A stretch of DNA of 38,439 nucleotides from an uncultured Lachnospiraceae bacterium (GTDB taxonomy: Bacteria; Bacillota; Clostridia; Lachnospirales; Lachnospiraceae): assembly GCA_947586255.1 (NCBI GenBank), contig CANPXP010000026.1, forward strand, positions 1-38,439, in the 5' to 3' direction. Positions within the stretch are counted from its first letter, which is position 1. Each line of letters begins with the position of its first letter. This document shows positions 1 through 7,828 of this stretch, piece after piece. A model generated the notes under the pieces. It searched no databases. It saw only the letters and a list, made by a program, of their open reading frames with translations, and was not told the origin of the DNA. Both the position numbers and the translations under genes were made by a program.

Positions 1-234
1 TATGATGTGCAGGAGACGCGGCGGGTAGCCAAGGCGGAAGGACTGAAAGAGGGTGTAAAAAAGGGAATCAAACAAGGGATAGAACAAGGCCGGCAGGAAT
101 CAGTTCAAATCCTTATCCGCTCCAACCAAAGACACGGCATTTCCAAGGAGGACACGGAGGCCGATCTGATAGAACTGTATTCTCTGAGCAGTGAAGAGGC
201 GAAGGATAAGATTAACCGGTATTGGACAGAGTAA
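1..234 (+). CDS. Rpn-family nuclease/transposase, C-terminal fragment (cut by window start)
   Basis: The reading frame is open from base 1, so only the last 77 codons are in view and the true start lies upstream of the window. The protein tail matches the C-terminus of the complete Rpn-family gene at 1469-2581 almost residue for residue. The clear difference is a tetrapeptide repeat: this copy has one GIKQ and one GIEQ unit, the other copy has five units. A basic, coiled-coil-like linker (KEGVKKG) precedes the repeat and a conserved segment ending in NRYWTE follows. The catalytic core is not visible here. The family (recombination-promoting nuclease / PD-(D/E)XK transposase-like) is assigned only by identity with the downstream copy. 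Whether the upstream part is intact cannot be seen. Confidence 0.85.
   Translation, partial: YDVQETRRVAKAEGLKEGVKKGIKQGIEQGRQESVQILIRSNQRHGISKEDTEADLIELYSLSSEEAKDKINRYWTE
64..87 (+). repeat. 12-bp in-frame tandem repeat, 2 units
   Basis: Two 12-base units (64-75 and 76-87) encode GIKQ and GIEQ. The same unit occurs five times in the downstream copy. Confidence 0.9.
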
Positions 235-286
235 GGAGGGAATTTTTCCTCTGTTGATTGTGAACAAACGCATACAGATTTTTGAG

Positions 287-334
287 ACTCCTGATATAAA
301 GTAGGAAATTGGCTTTATATTGGGAGTTTTCTTA
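287..334 (+). terminator. Rho-independent terminator after rpn copy 1
   Basis: A 15-bp stem (287-301 with 313-327, two G-T wobbles) closes an 11-base loop and is followed by TTTTCTT. It stands between the first rpn gene and the epimerase gene. The same hairpin follows the second copy. Confidence 0.75.
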
Positions 335-420
335 TGCAGACAATGCGATGCGGATCGGGCTGTTTTCTGCTCAATCTGCGGGAAGGTAAATATGAGGTAA
401 CGGACAGACGGGAGGAAACT

Positions 421-1083
421 ATGAACTTTGAACTAACCGCATCCATGATGTGCGCCAATTACGGCAGCTTAGAGCAGGAAGTAAGGCAGCTGGAGGAAGG
501 CGGCATTGATTCTTTTCATATTGATATCATGGATGGCCGCTACGTACCCAACTACGCCATGTCCTTAAACGACATGTGCTACATAGCGGGCGCCACGGAC
601 AAGCCTGTGGACGTACATCTGATGGTGGAGCATCCCAACAACACAATAGCGATTTTCCTGGAAAATCTGCGCAAGGGGGACACGATTTACATCCACCCGG
701 AGGCGGAATACCATCCCTCCACGACGCTGCAGAAGATCATCAACGCGGGCATGATACCGGGGATTGCGATCAATCCGGGCACCAGCGTGGAGACGATCAT
801 GGAGATGCTGCGGATCGTGAAGAAAGTGCTGGTGATGTCGGTGAACCCCGGCAATGCAGGACAGATGTATCTGCCCTATGTGGGAAAGAAGATCACCCGG
901 CTTCTGTCCATAAAAGAAGATATGGATTTTGACATTTACTGGGACGGGGCGTGCAGCGCGCAGCGGATCTTAGAGTATGCGCCCAAGGGCGTAAAGGGCT
1001 TCGTGCTGGGGACGACGCTTCTGTTCGGCCAGGACAGGCCCTACGGGGAGACGCTTAAAAATATCCGCGCACTGAAATTTTAG
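421..1083 (+). CDS. rpe: Ribulose-phosphate 3-epimerase family protein
   Basis: A 220-residue TIM-barrel sugar-phosphate epimerase, close to the usual family length. RPE enzymes interconvert ribulose 5-phosphate and xylulose 5-phosphate; close relatives act on allulose 6-phosphate. Visible signature residues are S8 in the first strand, H33 and D35 in HIDIMDG, H66 in VHLMVEHP, MSVNPGNAGQ (residues 139-148) as the phosphate-side loop, and D175 in WDGACS. The histidine and aspartate set matches the metal and catalytic residues of the family. The first strand reads SMMCANYG rather than the usual SADF, and DGA replaces DGG, so substrate preference may differ. The frame is open upstream, but ATG 421 is chosen because GGAGG lies at 411-415 with correct spacing. 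It sits between two rpn copies, and polyol-nucleotide genes follow, which suggests a pentulose-phosphate role. Confidence 0.85.
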   Translation: MNFELTASMMCANYGSLEQEVRQLEEGGIDSFHIDIMDGRYVPNYAMSLNDMCYIAGATDKPVDVHLMVEHPNNTIAIFLENLRKGDTIYIHPEAEYHPSTTLQKIINAGMIPGIAINPGTSVETIMEMLRIVKKVLVMSVNPGNAGQMYLPYVGKKITRLLSIKEDMDFDIYWDGACSAQRILEYAPKGVKGFVLGTTLLFGQDRPYGETLKNIRALKF

Positions 1084-1468
1084 CGGGCCTGTGTGGAGAA
1101 GAACCTTGACAATTTCATACTTTATATCAGGAATAAAATGATTTTTGTACCATAAAGCGCTTGCAATCCCTGCATGTATCTGTTATAGTGTTGCTATCGG
1201 CAGTGGTCTTGCTGCCGGAAATACGGTGGATATGATCTTTCATACATATCTAGCCGTTTCGTCACAGGAATCGGGCTCAGGAGATGTTTTTCATCTTCAC
1301 TTCAACTATGAGCAGGTATCCCAACGAAAGAAACAGACAACAGTATAGCAGAGCGTGGGATGGGCGTAAGTGTTGCGGCAGCAGGCGGTCTTTTCAGGAA
1401 GAGACAGTGTAAGTCGGCATTCCGGACAGTTGGTATTTCTCCTTTCCCATGCGGAAAGAGAGGTGCAG
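1084..1468. other. Intergenic region with one promoter
   Basis: 385 bases separate the epimerase gene and the second rpn gene. They hold the promoter at 1161-1189 and a roughly 280-base leader. A short partial match to the terminator arm of the flanking repeats (ACTTTATATC then GGA, from 1119) occurs just after the epimerase gene. A 67-codon open frame at 1145-1348 has no ribosome binding site and overlaps the promoter, so it is not called. Confidence 0.5.
1161..1189 (+). promoter_or_regulatory. Sigma-A-type promoter before rpn copy 2
   Basis: TTGCAA (1161-1166), 17 bases, TATAGT (1184-1189), with an extended TG at 1181-1182. It could drive rpn copy 2 and, by readthrough of the downstream hairpin, the cytidylyltransferase gene. 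Confidence 0.6.
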
Positions 1469-2581
1469 ATGTCACAGAAGACAAATGAAACGAAAAGTGC
1501 ACAGGAGCAGCAGAACACACAGATTCGCGACAGCTCCGCGAAGATCATTTTCGAGGATCCAATCTTATGCGCGCAGTTCCTGCGGGGCTACGTGGATATC
1601 CCGCTCCTAAAGGACGTACAGCCGGAAGACATCGAGGACGAGACGGAACGCTTCGTCCACATGTTCACGGAAGAGCGGGAATCGGACGTGGTGAAACGCA
1701 TTCGACTGAAGGATAAAGACAATGGTGAAATACCGTTTTATCTTATTTCACTTATTGAACATAAGTCGGATGTGGATTATAATGTAGTCATGCAGATACT
1801 CAGATATGTAGTCTTTATCTGGGAAGACTACGAGAAAAGGCAGGAGAGAAAGCAGGAAGGCGTCAGCAAGACGAAGGGATTCCGCTATCCGCCGGTTCTG
1901 CCCATCGTGTATTACGAGGGAACGGAGCAGTGGACAGCGGCGACAAGGCTCCATGAGCGGGTGTACTTAAGCGATATGCTGGGTGATTACATCCCCGATT
2001 ATCGCTGCCTCATGGTACAGCTGAACCGCTACAGCAACCGAATGCTGATGGAGAAGGAGGACGAACTCTCCATCGTGATGATGCTGAACCGCCTGCAGAA
2101 GGCGGCGGACTTCGCTGTTCTGCAGAAGGAAGTGCCGCAGGAATATCTGGAGAGGGTGACGGCGCAGACACCGGAGTATCTGCTGGGAATTATAGGCCAG
2201 GCAGTGGAAATCCTGTTAGGCAGACTGAATGTGCCGGGAGAAGAGGCGCGGCGGTTTGCGGATCAGGTGAAGGAGCGTAAGGTGGGCGAGTTATTTTCGA
2301 GATTTCAGGGATATGATGTGCAGGAGACGCGGCGGGTAGCCAAGGCGGAAGGACTGAAAGAGGGTGTAAAAAAGGGAATCAAACAAGGAATCAAACAAGG
2401 GATAGAACAAGGAATAGAGCAAGGAATAGAACAAGGCCGGCAGGAATCAGTTCAAATCCTTATCCGCTCCAATCAAAGGCACGGCATTTCCAAGGAGGAT
2501 ACAGAAGCTGATCTGATAGAGCTGTATTCCCTGAGCAGTGAAGAGGCCAGGGACAAGATCAACCGGTATTGGACAGAGTAA
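1469..2581 (+). CDS. Rpn-family recombination-promoting nuclease / putative transposase
   Basis: A 370-residue protein of the Rpn (Transposase_31-like) family, PD-(D/E)XK-fold DNA nucleases that in E. coli promote RecA-independent recombination. The catalytic core is visible: D73 in ERESDVV, the E-x-K pair E97/K99 in LIEHKSDVD, and Q109 in the following helix (VMQILRYV). The core is followed by a long helical region, then a basic segment and five GIKQ/GIEQ tetrapeptide repeats (2375-2434), and a conserved tail ending NRYWTE. The open frame extends upstream to 1370, but ATG 1469 has AGAGG five bases before it and gives the family's usual N-terminus. The 3' third duplicates the fragment at the window start. 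It is intact, with all active-site residues. The biological role is inferred from the family. Confidence 0.85.
   Translation: MSQKTNETKSAQEQQNTQIRDSSAKIIFEDPILCAQFLRGYVDIPLLKDVQPEDIEDETERFVHMFTEERESDVVKRIRLKDKDNGEIPFYLISLIEHKSDVDYNVVMQILRYVVFIWEDYEKRQERKQEGVSKTKGFRYPPVLPIVYYEGTEQWTAATRLHERVYLSDMLGDYIPDYRCLMVQLNRYSNRMLMEKEDELSIVMMLNRLQKAADFAVLQKEVPQEYLERVTAQTPEYLLGIIGQAVEILLGRLNVPGEEARRFADQVKERKVGELFSRFQGYDVQETRRVAKAEGLKEGVKKGIKQGIKQGIEQGIEQGIEQGRQESVQILIRSNQRHGISKEDTEADLIELYSLSSEEARDKINRYWTE
2375..2434 (+). repeat. 12-bp in-frame tandem repeat, 5 units
   Basis: Five 12-base units encode GIKQ, GIKQ, GIEQ, GIEQ, GIEQ. The copy number differs from the upstream paralogue (two), as expected of slippage or unequal recombination. 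Confidence 0.95.
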
Positions 2582-2633
2582 GGTGGCGACTTGGCTTTTC
2601 TCTATCGTGAACAAACGCATACAGATTTTCAGA

Positions 2634-2680
2634 ACTCCTGATATAAAGTAGGAAATTGACTTTATATCGGGAGTTTTTTA
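2634..2680 (+). terminator. Rho-independent terminator after rpn copy 2
   Basis: A 16-bp stem (2634-2649 with 2659-2674, one wobble) with a 9-base loop, followed by six T. It ends only about 20 bases before the start codon of the next gene, which leaves no space for a separate promoter there. Confidence 0.8.
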
Positions 2681-2700
2681 TGGGGTAACGGAGGCGGTCC

Positions 2701-3435
2701 ATGAATACGGCATTGATTCTTTCCGGCGGTACGGGCACGAGGCTTGGCCTGGATACGCCGAAGCAATATATCGGGGTATGCGGCATGCCGGTCATTGCGT
2801 ATTGTATGAAGACGCTGTTTGCGCACAGGGAGATCGGCGCGGTGCAGATCGTGGCGGATCCGGCATGGCAGGGGTTTGTGCTGGAGTGGCTGGAGCGGAT
2901 TGCACGGACGTCACAGGAGGACGTTATGCGCAAGTGGAAGGGCTTTGCCGTGCCGGGGGACAGCAGGCAGCGCTCTGTCTGGAACGGGCTGGAGGCCATG
3001 AAGGGCTATGCCGCGGAGGGCGATTTCGTCCTGATCCATGACGCGGCCCGCCCGCTTCTCGGGGCGGAGCAGATCAGCGCGTGTCTGGCGGCTGCCGGGG
3101 AGCATGAAGGGGCGCTGCCGGTGCTGCCGATGAAGGACACGGTGTATGCCAGCCGGGACGGAGAGCGGGTGAGCGGGCTTTTAAACCGCAGTGAAATCTA
3201 TGCGGGGCAGGCGCCGGAGGCGTTTCAGTTCGGGAAATATTATGAGGCGAATAGACGGCTGCTGCCGGACCGGATCGGGGAGATCAACGGCTCCACGGAG
3301 CCGGCAATTCTAGCGGGTATGGATATCGTCATGACGGAGGGGGACGAAAAGAATTTCAAGATCACGACGAGGGCGGATCTGGAGCGGTTTGGGAGGATTA
3401 TCCGGGAAGGTGGCTGCCCGCGGGAGGGTATGTGA
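2701..3435 (+). CDS. ispD: IspD/TarI-type cytidylyltransferase
   Basis: A 244-residue CTP-dependent sugar/alditol-phosphate cytidylyltransferase. IspD makes CDP-methylerythritol for isoprenoids; the closely related TarI makes CDP-ribitol for wall polymers. Motifs in order: SGGTGTRLG (8-16, nucleotide loop), PKQY (20-23), GDSRQRSV (86-93), HDAARP (113-118), KDTV (145-148), NRSEIYAGQAPEAF (162-175) and EGDEKNFKITTRADL (213-227). ATG 2701 has GGAGG at 2690-2694. A polyol dehydrogenase gene follows after 61 bases and an LCP wall ligase after that, and an epimerase family gene lies upstream. That context favours an alditol-phosphate substrate over methylerythritol phosphate, but sequence alone does not decide it. 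It is preceded at once by a terminator, so it probably depends on readthrough. Confidence 0.8.
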   Translation: MNTALILSGGTGTRLGLDTPKQYIGVCGMPVIAYCMKTLFAHREIGAVQIVADPAWQGFVLEWLERIARTSQEDVMRKWKGFAVPGDSRQRSVWNGLEAMKGYAAEGDFVLIHDAARPLLGAEQISACLAAAGEHEGALPVLPMKDTVYASRDGERVSGLLNRSEIYAGQAPEAFQFGKYYEANRRLLPDRIGEINGSTEPAILAGMDIVMTEGDEKNFKITTRADLERFGRIIREGGCPREGM

Positions 3436-3496
3436 CCGCCATGGCCGGAAGGTCAGGCTTTTGCCGACAGGAGAAGAGGAGCGGAAGGAACGGCTG

Positions 3497-4564
3497 ATGA
3501 AGGCATGGGTGCTGCATGATATCGGAAAAATTTCATACGAGGAGGCTGACAGGCCACAGCCGGAGGAGGGAGAGGTGCTGGTGCGTGTCCGGGCCGCGGG
3601 GATATGCGGGTCGGACATTCCGCGTATTTACAGCACGGGAGCGCACAGGATGCCGTTGATTCCGGGACATGAGTTTGCGGGAGAGGTGGCGGAGGTGGGA
3701 AAGTACATCGATCCCGCCTGGCTGGGGAAGCGTGTCGGCGTCTATCCGCTGCTGCCGTGCCGGGAGTGCGGGGCATGCCGGCAGCACAGATACGAAATGT
3801 GCAGGAATTACAGTTATCTCGGCTCGCGCCGGGACGGCGGCTTTGCAGAGTACGCGGCGGTGCCGCAGAGGAATCTGCTGGCACTGCCGGGGGAGGTCAC
3901 CTATGAGCAGGCAGCTATGTTGGAGCCGACGGCGGTGGCGGTGCACGCGGTGCGGAGGATCTCGCCGTGCACAGGCGACAGGGCGGTGGTCTGCGGGCTT
4001 GGGACGATCGGGCTTCTGACGGTCATGGTTCTCAAGACAATGGGAGTGCGGCGGATCCTGGCAGTGGGCAACAAGGCGTTCCAGAAGCGGAGAGTCCTGG
4101 AACTCGGGGTGAAGGAGGCGGATTACTGCGACGCCGGGACACAGGATGTGCGGAAGTTTGTCATGGAGCGGACGGGCGGCGTCGGCGCGGAGGTGTTTTT
4201 TGAATGTGTGGGCAGGAACGAGACGCTGCGCTGGGCTGTGGAGACAGCGGCGCCTGCCGGGAGGATCTGTCTGGTGGGGAATCCGTATTCGGACATGGCG
4301 CTGGACAGGGAGACTTATTGGAAGATCCTTCGGAACCAGCTTGTGGTGACGGGCACATGGAACTCGGCGTTCCCGGAGGATACGGAGGAGGAGCGGACGG
4401 ATGACTGGAGTTATGCCCTGGGGTGTCTGCAGAGCCGGAGAATCAGGCCGGAGGAGCTGATCACGCACCGCTATGCGCCGAGGGATCTGGAGCAGGGCTT
4501 TTTGCTCATGCGGGACAAGCGCGAGGAGTATGTGAAAGTTATGATGTGTGACGGCGGGCAATAA
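3497..4564 (+). CDS. Zinc-dependent medium-chain polyol dehydrogenase (galactitol-1-phosphate/sorbitol dehydrogenase-like)
   Basis: A 355-residue medium-chain dehydrogenase/reductase. Catalytic zinc ligands are C37 (GICGSD), H58 and E59 (PGHEFAG), with E143 in MLEPTAVAVHAV. A structural zinc site is formed by C88, C91, C94 and C102. The Rossmann motif GLGTIG is at 167-172. The stretch around YSYLGSRRDGGFAEY is typical of the GatD-like branch that oxidises or reduces polyol phosphates. The frame is open upstream to 3389, but ATG 3497 has an AAGGA site seven bases away and gives the normal N-terminus. Next to a cytidylyltransferase it could work as a ketose-phosphate reductase supplying an alditol phosphate, as TarJ does for TarI. 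This is inference; the protein is not a close match to TarJ as I know it. Confidence 0.85.
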   Translation: MKAWVLHDIGKISYEEADRPQPEEGEVLVRVRAAGICGSDIPRIYSTGAHRMPLIPGHEFAGEVAEVGKYIDPAWLGKRVGVYPLLPCRECGACRQHRYEMCRNYSYLGSRRDGGFAEYAAVPQRNLLALPGEVTYEQAAMLEPTAVAVHAVRRISPCTGDRAVVCGLGTIGLLTVMVLKTMGVRRILAVGNKAFQKRRVLELGVKEADYCDAGTQDVRKFVMERTGGVGAEVFFECVGRNETLRWAVETAAPAGRICLVGNPYSDMALDRETYWKILRNQLVVTGTWNSAFPEDTEEERTDDWSYALGCLQSRRIRPEELITHRYAPRDLEQGFLLMRDKREEYVKVMMCDGGQ

Positions 4565-4586
4565 TTTGTAAAGAAAATATGACAAT

Positions 4587-4649
4587 TTTTAACAATGTGT
4601 TAAAAGATAAGCGCTTTCTATGTTCAAAAAATACTCCTTGTGGTACAAT
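4587..4649 (+). promoter_or_regulatory. Promoter region of the LCP gene with an upstream inverted repeat
   Basis: TACAAT at 4644-4649 with extended TGG forms a -10 element; the -35 (TGTTCA, 4621-4626) is weak. Upstream is a perfect inverted repeat TTTTAACA-ATG-TGTTAAAA (4587-4605), then AAGCGCTT (4609-4616). The first repeat could be a regulator site. Confidence 0.5.
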
Positions 4650-4717
4650 CATAATAAATTTGCCGGGCAGATTTACTTTGATGCATTTTTTGAACGATGC
4701 AAAAAAGGAGTTACTTT

Positions 4718-5887
4718 ATGGACAAGCAGACGATAGAAGCGCAGGAGGCGGCCGATTCGCAGAAGCCGGACGCAGGCGCTCCGTCCAAAGATACAGAAGC
4801 CGCTGACGCGGTTGAAACAGCCGGTAAGAACGGCAAAAAGCAAAGAAAGATCAAGAATATCCCGCTTCTGATTGCAGAGATCGGCATTCTCATTCTGGCG
4901 CTCGGTATCCTGTATGTGGTCGTCACGGCGACCCGTGAGGTGGAGCGCAAGACGATCGACGAGGAGAAAATCACGATCAACGAAGAGGTTGCGGAGAGTA
5001 TGCAGGCGGAGGAGAGCGAAGCGGCGAAGGGATATCGCAACATTGCTCTTTTCGGCGTGGACGCCAGAGACGGCGAGCTGGGCAGGGGAACGCGGAGCGA
5101 TTCGATTATCATTGCCAGTATCAACATGGACACGCAGGAGATTAAGCTGGTTTCCGTATTCCGCGATACCTTCCTGAATCTGGGGAACGACACCTACAAC
5201 AAGTGCAACGCGGCCTACGCGCAGGGCGGTCCGGAGCAGGCGATCAATATGCTGAACACGAATCTGGATCTGGATATCACCGATTATGTGACGGTCGGCT
5301 TCGGCGGGCTGATCGACTCGGTGGACGCGCTCGGCGGGATTGAGATGGACATCACGGAGACGGAGATCAACCATCTGAACAATTACCAGATGACTATGGC
5401 GGATGAGATGGGGGTAGACTATATACCGGTGGAGCACAGCGGAAAACAGCTCCTGAACGGTATGCAGGCTACGGCATACTGCAGGATACGGTACACCAAG
5501 GGAGATGATTTCCGGCGGGCGGAGCGGCAGAGGGATGTGCTGACAGCCATGATGGAGAAGGCGAAGGGCGCGTCGGTGAGCGAATTAACCGAGATGGTCA
5601 ATGCAATTTTGCCGGAGGTGGAGACATCTCTGGGAGTCAACGAGATTCTGAGCGTCCTGGGGAGCGTGGCAGGCTATAATGTGGTCGCCAGCGACGGATT
5701 CCCGTTTGAGGACGGCAGGATCGGCGTGAATGTCGGCAGCAAGGGTAGCTGTGTGGTTCCGGACGATCTGCAGGAAAATGTGGACGAGCTGCATGAACTG
5801 CTGTATCCGGAGATGAACTACACGCCGTCGAAGCAGGTGCAGAATATCAGCACGGAGATTGTTTCGATTACGGCCGAGTACAGATAA
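4718..5887 (+). CDS. LytR-CpsA-Psr (LCP) family cell-wall ligase
   Basis: A 389-residue membrane protein. LCP enzymes transfer undecaprenyl-linked glycopolymers such as teichoic acid or capsule onto peptidoglycan outside the cell. A charged cytoplasmic N-terminus of about 45 residues is followed by one membrane helix (about 48-70) and the LCP domain from about residue 107. Visible motifs are NIALFGVDAR, RSDSIIIASIN (126-136), VSVFRDT (146-151, holding the conserved Arg-Asp), YNKCNAAYAQGG (160-171), DALGGI (203-208) and, further on, AYCRIRYTKGDDFRRAERQR with arginines that bind the lipid pyrophosphate. ATG 4718 has AGGAG seven bases before it. It follows the cytidylyltransferase and dehydrogenase genes and is consistent with attaching their product polymer. 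Confidence 0.93.
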   Translation: MDKQTIEAQEAADSQKPDAGAPSKDTEAADAVETAGKNGKKQRKIKNIPLLIAEIGILILALGILYVVVTATREVERKTIDEEKITINEEVAESMQAEESEAAKGYRNIALFGVDARDGELGRGTRSDSIIIASINMDTQEIKLVSVFRDTFLNLGNDTYNKCNAAYAQGGPEQAINMLNTNLDLDITDYVTVGFGGLIDSVDALGGIEMDITETEINHLNNYQMTMADEMGVDYIPVEHSGKQLLNGMQATAYCRIRYTKGDDFRRAERQRDVLTAMMEKAKGASVSELTEMVNAILPEVETSLGVNEILSVLGSVAGYNVVASDGFPFEDGRIGVNVGSKGSCVVPDDLQENVDELHELLYPEMNYTPSKQVQNISTEIVSITAEYR

Positions 5888-5919
5888 ATCTGCACAGGCG
5901 GGTAGCTGTGTGCGTTTGC

Positions 5920-5997
5920 CCGGCCGGCAGGCCGGTGTATGGGCAGTATAGTACAGAAGACTTCAGACAGCAGTTGGGGAATTTTCCCGGCTGCTGT
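5920..5997 (+). terminator. Hairpins between the LCP and ABC-exporter genes
   Basis: Two hairpins lie in the 180-base gap: CCGGCC-GGCA-GGCCGG (5920-5935) and a longer one with ACAGCAG (5967-5973) pairing with CTGCTGT (5991-5997) over an inner GGGAA/TTCCC stem. Only a short T-run (TTTC) follows, so termination is probably partial. Confidence 0.4.
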
Positions 5998-6067
5998 TTC
6001 GATGTGCCGCGATTTTCGCAGGGTGCATCGGGTTGGAAGAGGCGACGGGATAAGAGGTGGCACGAGA

Positions 6068-7828
6068 ATGGGAAAATTGCTGATTTATTTAAGGCATTAT
6101 AAGAAGGAGACGGTTCTGGCGCCGCTGTTTAAGATGCTGGAGGCGTGCTTTGAACTCTTTGTACCGCTGGTCATGGCGCGGATTATCGACAGGGGAATCG
6201 GCGGAGGCGACATCGGGCTTTCTCTCCGCATGGGCGGCCTGCTCGTGGCGCTGGGGGTCATCGGGCTTGTCTGCTCCGTCACGGCGCAGTATTTCGCGGC
6301 GAAGGCGGCGGTGGGTTTTTCCACGGAGATGAAGCACGCGCTGTTTGGGCATCTGCAGGAACTCTCCTACACGGAGATCGACACGCTGGGGACTTCCACG
6401 ATGATCACCCGCATGACGTCCGACGCCAATCAGGTGCAGAACGGCGTCAACATGGTGCTGCGGCTCTTTCTGCGGTCGCCCTTTATCGTGTTCGGGGCGA
6501 TGGTCATGGCGTTTACGATCGATGTGAAGGCGGCGCTGATTTTTGTGGTGACGATTCCGCTGCTGTCTGTCGTGGTGTTCGGCATTATGATGCTCACGAT
6601 GCCTTTATACCGGAAGGTGCAGAACGGGCTGGACAGCGTGCTGCGGGCCACCCGTGAAAACCTGACGGGAGCGCGGGTGATACGCGCCTTCAATAAGGAA
6701 GAGGAAGAGATCGAGGCGTTTGAGCGGAAGAACGACGCGCTTGCGCACATGCAGCTTTTCGTCGGGAAACTGTCGGCGTTGACTAATCCGGTCACATACG
6801 TTATCGTCAACGCGGCGACGATGATATTGCTCTACACGGGCGCGGTGCGCGTGGACGAGGGCTCGATCACGCAGGGAGAAGTGGTGGCCCTGGTCAATTA
6901 TATGTCGCAGATTCTCATAGAGTTGGTGAAGCTGGCTAACCTGATTATCACGATCACGAAGGCGCTGGCCTGCGCAAACCGCATTCAGACTGTGTTTGAG
7001 ATCTCTCCGAGCATGGTGTGGGCGCAGGATACGCCGGACGCCGCGCAGGTGAGACAGGGCGGGGATGCGGCGCGGCCGTATGCCGTGGTCTTCGATCACG
7101 TGGGTCTGACTTATGCGGGCGCGGGGGCAGAAGCGCTCACGGACATTGACTTTGCGGTAAAAAGAGGAGAGACTGTGGGGATCATCGGCGGCACGGGCTC
7201 CGGAAAGACTTCATTGGTCAATCTGATTCCGCGCTTCTATGACGCCACGGCGGGCCGCCTTGAGATCGACGGCAGGGATGTGCGGGAGTATGCGAGGGAG
7301 GAATTGCGGGAAAAGGTGCGGGTCGTTCCGCAGAAGGCTGTCCTTTTTCAGGGGACGATCCGGGAGAACCTGTGCTGGGGAAAAAACGACGCGACGGACG
7401 AGGAGCTGTGGCAGGCACTTGAGACGGCTCAGGCGAGGGAGTTTGTGGAGCAAAAGCCAGGCAGGCTGGATTTTGGGATTACGCAGGCGGGCAAGAATCT
7501 GTCCGGCGGGCAGAGGCAGAGGCTGACAATCGCGCGGGCGCTTGTGGGAAAACCAGAGATCCTGATCCTGGATGACAGCGCGTCGGCGCTGGACTATGCG
7601 ACGGACGCCTCTCTCAGACAGGCGATTCACAATATGTCCGGCGATATGACGGTGTTCATCGTATCGCAGAGGACGGCCTCCATCCGCTATGCGGACAGGA
7701 TCATCGTTCTGGACGACGGGCAGGCGGCGGACATCGGCACCCATGAGGAGCTGCTGGCACGGTGCAGTGTCTATCAGGAGATTTACTATTCACAGTATCC
7801 GAAGACGGAAGGAGGCGCCGCGGGATGA
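6068..7828 (+). CDS. ABC exporter half-transporter, degenerate-site subunit
   Basis: A 586-residue half-transporter with an N-terminal six-helix membrane domain and a C-terminal ATPase domain, of the drug/lipid exporter type. Walker A is GGTGSGKT (374-381) and the signature LSGGQ is canonical (478-482). However, the catalytic glutamate after Walker B is aspartate (D503 in LILDDSASALD) and the switch histidine is glutamine (Q534 in VSQRTASI). These are the hallmarks of the non-hydrolysing site in heterodimeric exporters such as TM287/288, BmrCD and LmrCD. The frame is open upstream to 5939, but ATG 6068 has AGAGG at 6053-6057 and gives the usual N-terminus. Its stop codon overlaps the start of the partner gene by 4 bases (ATGA), so the two are translationally coupled. 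The substrate is unknown. Confidence 0.95.
   Translation: MGKLLIYLRHYKKETVLAPLFKMLEACFELFVPLVMARIIDRGIGGGDIGLSLRMGGLLVALGVIGLVCSVTAQYFAAKAAVGFSTEMKHALFGHLQELSYTEIDTLGTSTMITRMTSDANQVQNGVNMVLRLFLRSPFIVFGAMVMAFTIDVKAALIFVVTIPLLSVVVFGIMMLTMPLYRKVQNGLDSVLRATRENLTGARVIRAFNKEEEEIEAFERKNDALAHMQLFVGKLSALTNPVTYVIVNAATMILLYTGAVRVDEGSITQGEVVALVNYMSQILIELVKLANLIITITKALACANRIQTVFEISPSMVWAQDTPDAAQVRQGGDAARPYAVVFDHVGLTYAGAGAEALTDIDFAVKRGETVGIIGGTGSGKTSLVNLIPRFYDATAGRLEIDGRDVREYAREELREKVRVVPQKAVLFQGTIRENLCWGKNDATDEELWQALETAQAREFVEQKPGRLDFGITQAGKNLSGGQRQRLTIARALVGKPEILILDDSASALDYATDASLRQAIHNMSGDMTVFIVSQRTASIRYADRIIVLDDGQAADIGTHEELLARCSVYQEIYYSQYPKTEGGAAG

Larger units (their letters stand above)
1..334 (+). 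repeat. Direct repeat, copy 1 (rpn 3' end plus downstream hairpin)
   Basis: This stretch is repeated at 2312-2680. The first ~60 bases are identical, the rest of the gene end carries scattered mostly silent changes, and the 3' flank keeps long matches around the words GTGAACAAACGCATACAG and the following hairpin. Copy 1 is 36 bases shorter because it lacks three 12-base units. Confidence 0.9.
2312..2680 (+). repeat. Direct repeat, copy 2 (rpn 3' end plus downstream hairpin)
   Basis: Second copy of 1-334, about 2.3 kb away in the same orientation. It is longer by three 12-base units and carries scattered substitutions in the last 120 bases of the gene. Confidence 0.9.

Noticed and set aside
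334..420. Upstream extension of the epimerase frame
   Set aside because: The extension begins right at the terminator hairpin and has no family similarity; ATG 421 has the ribosome binding site.
1145..1348. 67-codon open frame between the epimerase and rpn genes
   Set aside because: It overlaps a good promoter, has no ribosome binding site and no recognisable protein features.
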